A DNA stretch of 64,000 nt, from assembly GCA_018136815.1 (NCBI GenBank), contig CM030933.1, positions 5,348,282 to 5,412,281 on the forward strand, written 5' to 3'. Each line of letters begins with the position of its first letter. The stretch's first letter is position 1. The position numbers and the translations under genes are program-made. Positions 62,303 to 64,000 of this stretch are shown here, piece after piece. Below the pieces are notes generated by a model. It was not told where the DNA came from. It made no database searches and was given only the letters and a program-made list of their open reading frames with translations. The DNA is from Isochrysis galbana (taxonomy: Eukaryota; Haptophyta; Isochrysidales; Isochrysidaceae).

Positions 62303-63197
62303 CTGGATGTCAACAATCACGCTTGACCGCGCTATTTCTCTCCTTCTCTCCCTCTCTCCCTCACCCCGCACCCCCGCTACCCCCCTGCCTCTCCCTCTGA
62401 CTGCGTCTCCTTCCCTCTCCTTCAGTCTCCCTCCGTCTCCTTCCCTCTCCTTCTCCCTCTCCTTCCTCTCCCTCTCACTGCGGCCGGTGAAAGGGGTGAG
62501 CGGGAGAGGCGAGGGCTTGGCCGCAACAAGGAGCAATCCGCTTTGCTGCCTTGCCCTCTCCGACGCTCTCGCTCCCTCCCTCTCCCTCTCCTTCTCCTGC
62601 TCTCTCTTCCCCTCCGCCCCCCCCCCCTCTCCCCCCTTCCCGCTGCGAGCTTCGCGCGCTCGGCAGTCCGACGGCGTGGCGCCACTGCTACACCGCGGCT
62701 CCCCACACAGAGAGAGGAAAGAGGGGGCTGTTTAATGTGAAGAACCGCCCCGTGAGCCGATCGTGGCGTTCGCATCGCCAGCCGCTCGGCCGCCCGCAGA
62801 GGAGCCCTCGCGTCGTGTGCTGGCTTCTCGAGGGCTCTGGAGACGGCGGGAGGGATGGGGAGGGGAAGGAAGAGAGAGAGAGAGAGAGAGAGTATGTATG
62901 TGTGTGAGGAGAAGAAGAGTCGATCTCAGCACAGGAAAAGGAGTGGCGAGAGAACCCGTAAGAGGGAGAGGACCAAGGCGGCCCGGCCGTCCCCCCGCCC
63001 CCCCCTCTCCTCCCCCCCGCCCCTCTCTCTCCGCCCTCCTCCCCCTTCTCCTCCCCCCCCCCCCGCCCCCCCCCCCGCCCCCCCCTGCGGTTTCGCCGCG
63101 GGAGGGGAAGGCGGAGCGAGCCAAAGCTGCACGCAGGCTGCAGGCCGCTCGCGCTCTCACGCGGTCAAACCCGTGCCCCATGCCCTGCACCCCGTAC
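62303..63197. promoter_or_regulatory. Upstream region of cyclin H, CT- and C-rich
   Basis: CT-rich sequence from 62338 to 62480 and 62570-62640, a (GA)n block at about 62872-62892, and C-runs at 63000-63085. No gene is supported; long frames are compositional. Confidence 0.4.
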
Positions 63198-63285
63198 TGG
63201 TCACTCACTAGGGGGGTGCGGAGGGCACCATCTGTAATGGGCAAACGAAGGCCTAAATAAGCTCCCTATAGGTTCTAGTATGGGT
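63198..63285 (+). repeat. Dispersed repeat B, copy 2
   Basis: Matches 7546-7640 (GGTCACTCACTAGGGGGGTGCG, then AATGGGCAAACGAAGGCCTAAATAAGC and CTATAGGTTCT). Confidence 0.55.
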
Positions 63286-63361
63286 GAGTGGCGAAAGCTG
63301 TCTCGTTACTTGTCTCTTAGATAGGGGTCTACCCTTGCACGATCTGCTCACCGGCTGAAAC

Positions 63362-63415
63362 GGAAACGGCTCAACCGCCGTAACCGACTCAACCGCCGTA
63401 ACCGACTCAACCGCC
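63362..63415 (+). repeat. 18-bp tandem repeat
   Basis: The unit CGTAACCGACTCAACCGC repeats about three times. Confidence 0.7.
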
Positions 63416-63475
63416 AATCACGTAACCGACACGAAAAAAAAATCAACAAGAACAAATGCTTTGCACACCACCTAG

Positions 63476-63700
63476 CAACTAACTTTATAGTTTGTGGCCA
63501 TGGAGCGCGCCGCCGCTCCCCACCTCTCCTTCGCCCCGCGCCGAGGGTGCCCCCCCAGCCCCAGCCCCCAGCTAGAGCTAGGTCAGAGTTTCGCGCCGGA
63601 CCCCCCAAAGTTTCGCGTGAAAGTTTCGCAAAAGTTGCTCACCGGCTAGCCAAGTTTCACAAAAGTTTCGCGTAGTTTCTTCGGATTACGGATTACGGGT
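63476..63700 (+). mobile_element. CAAC-hairpin element 5' end plus AAAGTTTCG array
   Basis: Starts CAACTAACT, loop TTAT, AGTTTGTGG, then CCATGGAGCGCGCC, the same type as the minus copy at 2400. About 100 bases later (63588-63682) a degenerate array of AAAGTTTCGCG-type units follows. Confidence 0.6.
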
Positions 63701-63784
63701 TATTGTTATTGGTTGTTGACAAGTTGTTATGTGGAGCTGCTTGTTATTATTGCGCACGCACACCATCGGACATGGTAGTAATAG

Positions 63785-63925
63785 TAGGTAGTAGCACAGT
63801 AGACAGTAGTAGTAGCAGCAGCAGCAGTAGCAGCAGCAGCAACAACAACAGCGTAGCAGCAACAGCAGCGTAGCAGCAACAGCAGCAGCAGTCAGCAGTA
63901 GCATCAACAAGAGCAGCAGCAGTAT
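63785..63925 (+). repeat. AGC/AGT/AAC trinucleotide microsatellite
   Basis: An imperfect trinucleotide tract made of AGC, AGT and AAC units over about 140 bases. No gene is recognised from here to the window end. Confidence 0.85.
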
Positions 63926-64000
63926 TATTGGATGGAGCTCACTACTCCCGATTAATTTCCCAGGCTAACGTTCAACGTACATTGACTCACGCCAGTGGAC

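Overview
The window reads as nuclear DNA of a eukaryotic alga with a secondary (red-derived) plastid, most likely a haptophyte. The evidence is: GC-rich coding sequence; genes on both strands split by short GT-AG introns (many donors are GTGCG or GTGAG, and exons often end in CAG); an EFL-type translation GTPase instead of EF-1alpha; and a lumenal protein with a signal peptide, transit peptide and twin-arginine signal in series. The species is not determined. Dinoflagellates, chlorarachniophytes and some stramenopiles are less likely alternatives. Three runs of exactly 100 N (7356-7455, 32456-32555, 57556-57655) mark scaffold gaps.

Host genes, left to right: a protein with two cyclic-nucleotide-binding-like domains (2890-4506, -), EFL (10371-11801, -), a PAP2 lipid phosphatase (13198-14205, +), prohibitin-2 (17921-19031, -, 3 exons) divergent from a nucleotide-sugar transporter (19756-21013, +, 3 exons), a rhodanese-tailed low-complexity protein (23143-25065, -), the 3' part of a 3-hydroxyisobutyryl-CoA hydrolase (31749-32455, -, cut by a gap), Rab geranylgeranyltransferase beta (34816-36483, +, 5 exons), an LRR pseudogene (36855-37701, -), an uncharacterised Cys-motif protein (37955-38816, -), a 7-exon TPR protein (39188-43491, -), a JmjC + membrane segments + 2OG-Fe(II) oxygenase fusion (46376-50808, +, 3 exons), a thylakoid-lumen protein (52339-52917, -), a DUF4139-type protein (54767-56758, -), and cyclin H (60688-62302, -, 4 exons). 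They are ordinary, unrelated housekeeping genes and do not form a pathway or cluster. Many start codons sit beside long GA/CT tracts.

The space between the genes is filled with retroelements, and this is where the novelty lies. Several kinds of element begin with CAAC and a short stem-loop whose loop is TTAT or TAAA, followed a few bases later by CATGG. Target-site duplications (TSDs) fix the ends of three copies. A 2.45-kb element (26788-29238) carries one open 702-codon frame that joins the ORF1 part of a non-LTR retrotransposon directly to the C-terminal zinc-binding part of its ORF2, with no endonuclease or reverse transcriptase. It sits with a 16-bp TSD inside an older reverse-oriented copy. 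Two shorter non-coding elements (15166-15922 and 16450-17428) share the same kind of 5' hairpin and have 15- and 17-bp TSDs. A separate copy near the left edge (526-2240) keeps ORF1 and an apurinic-type endonuclease with overlapping reading frames. Other relics are a Ty1/copia fragment, two inverted-repeat elements that may be MITE-like, a tRNA-like SINE head, and several uncharacterised dispersed repeats.
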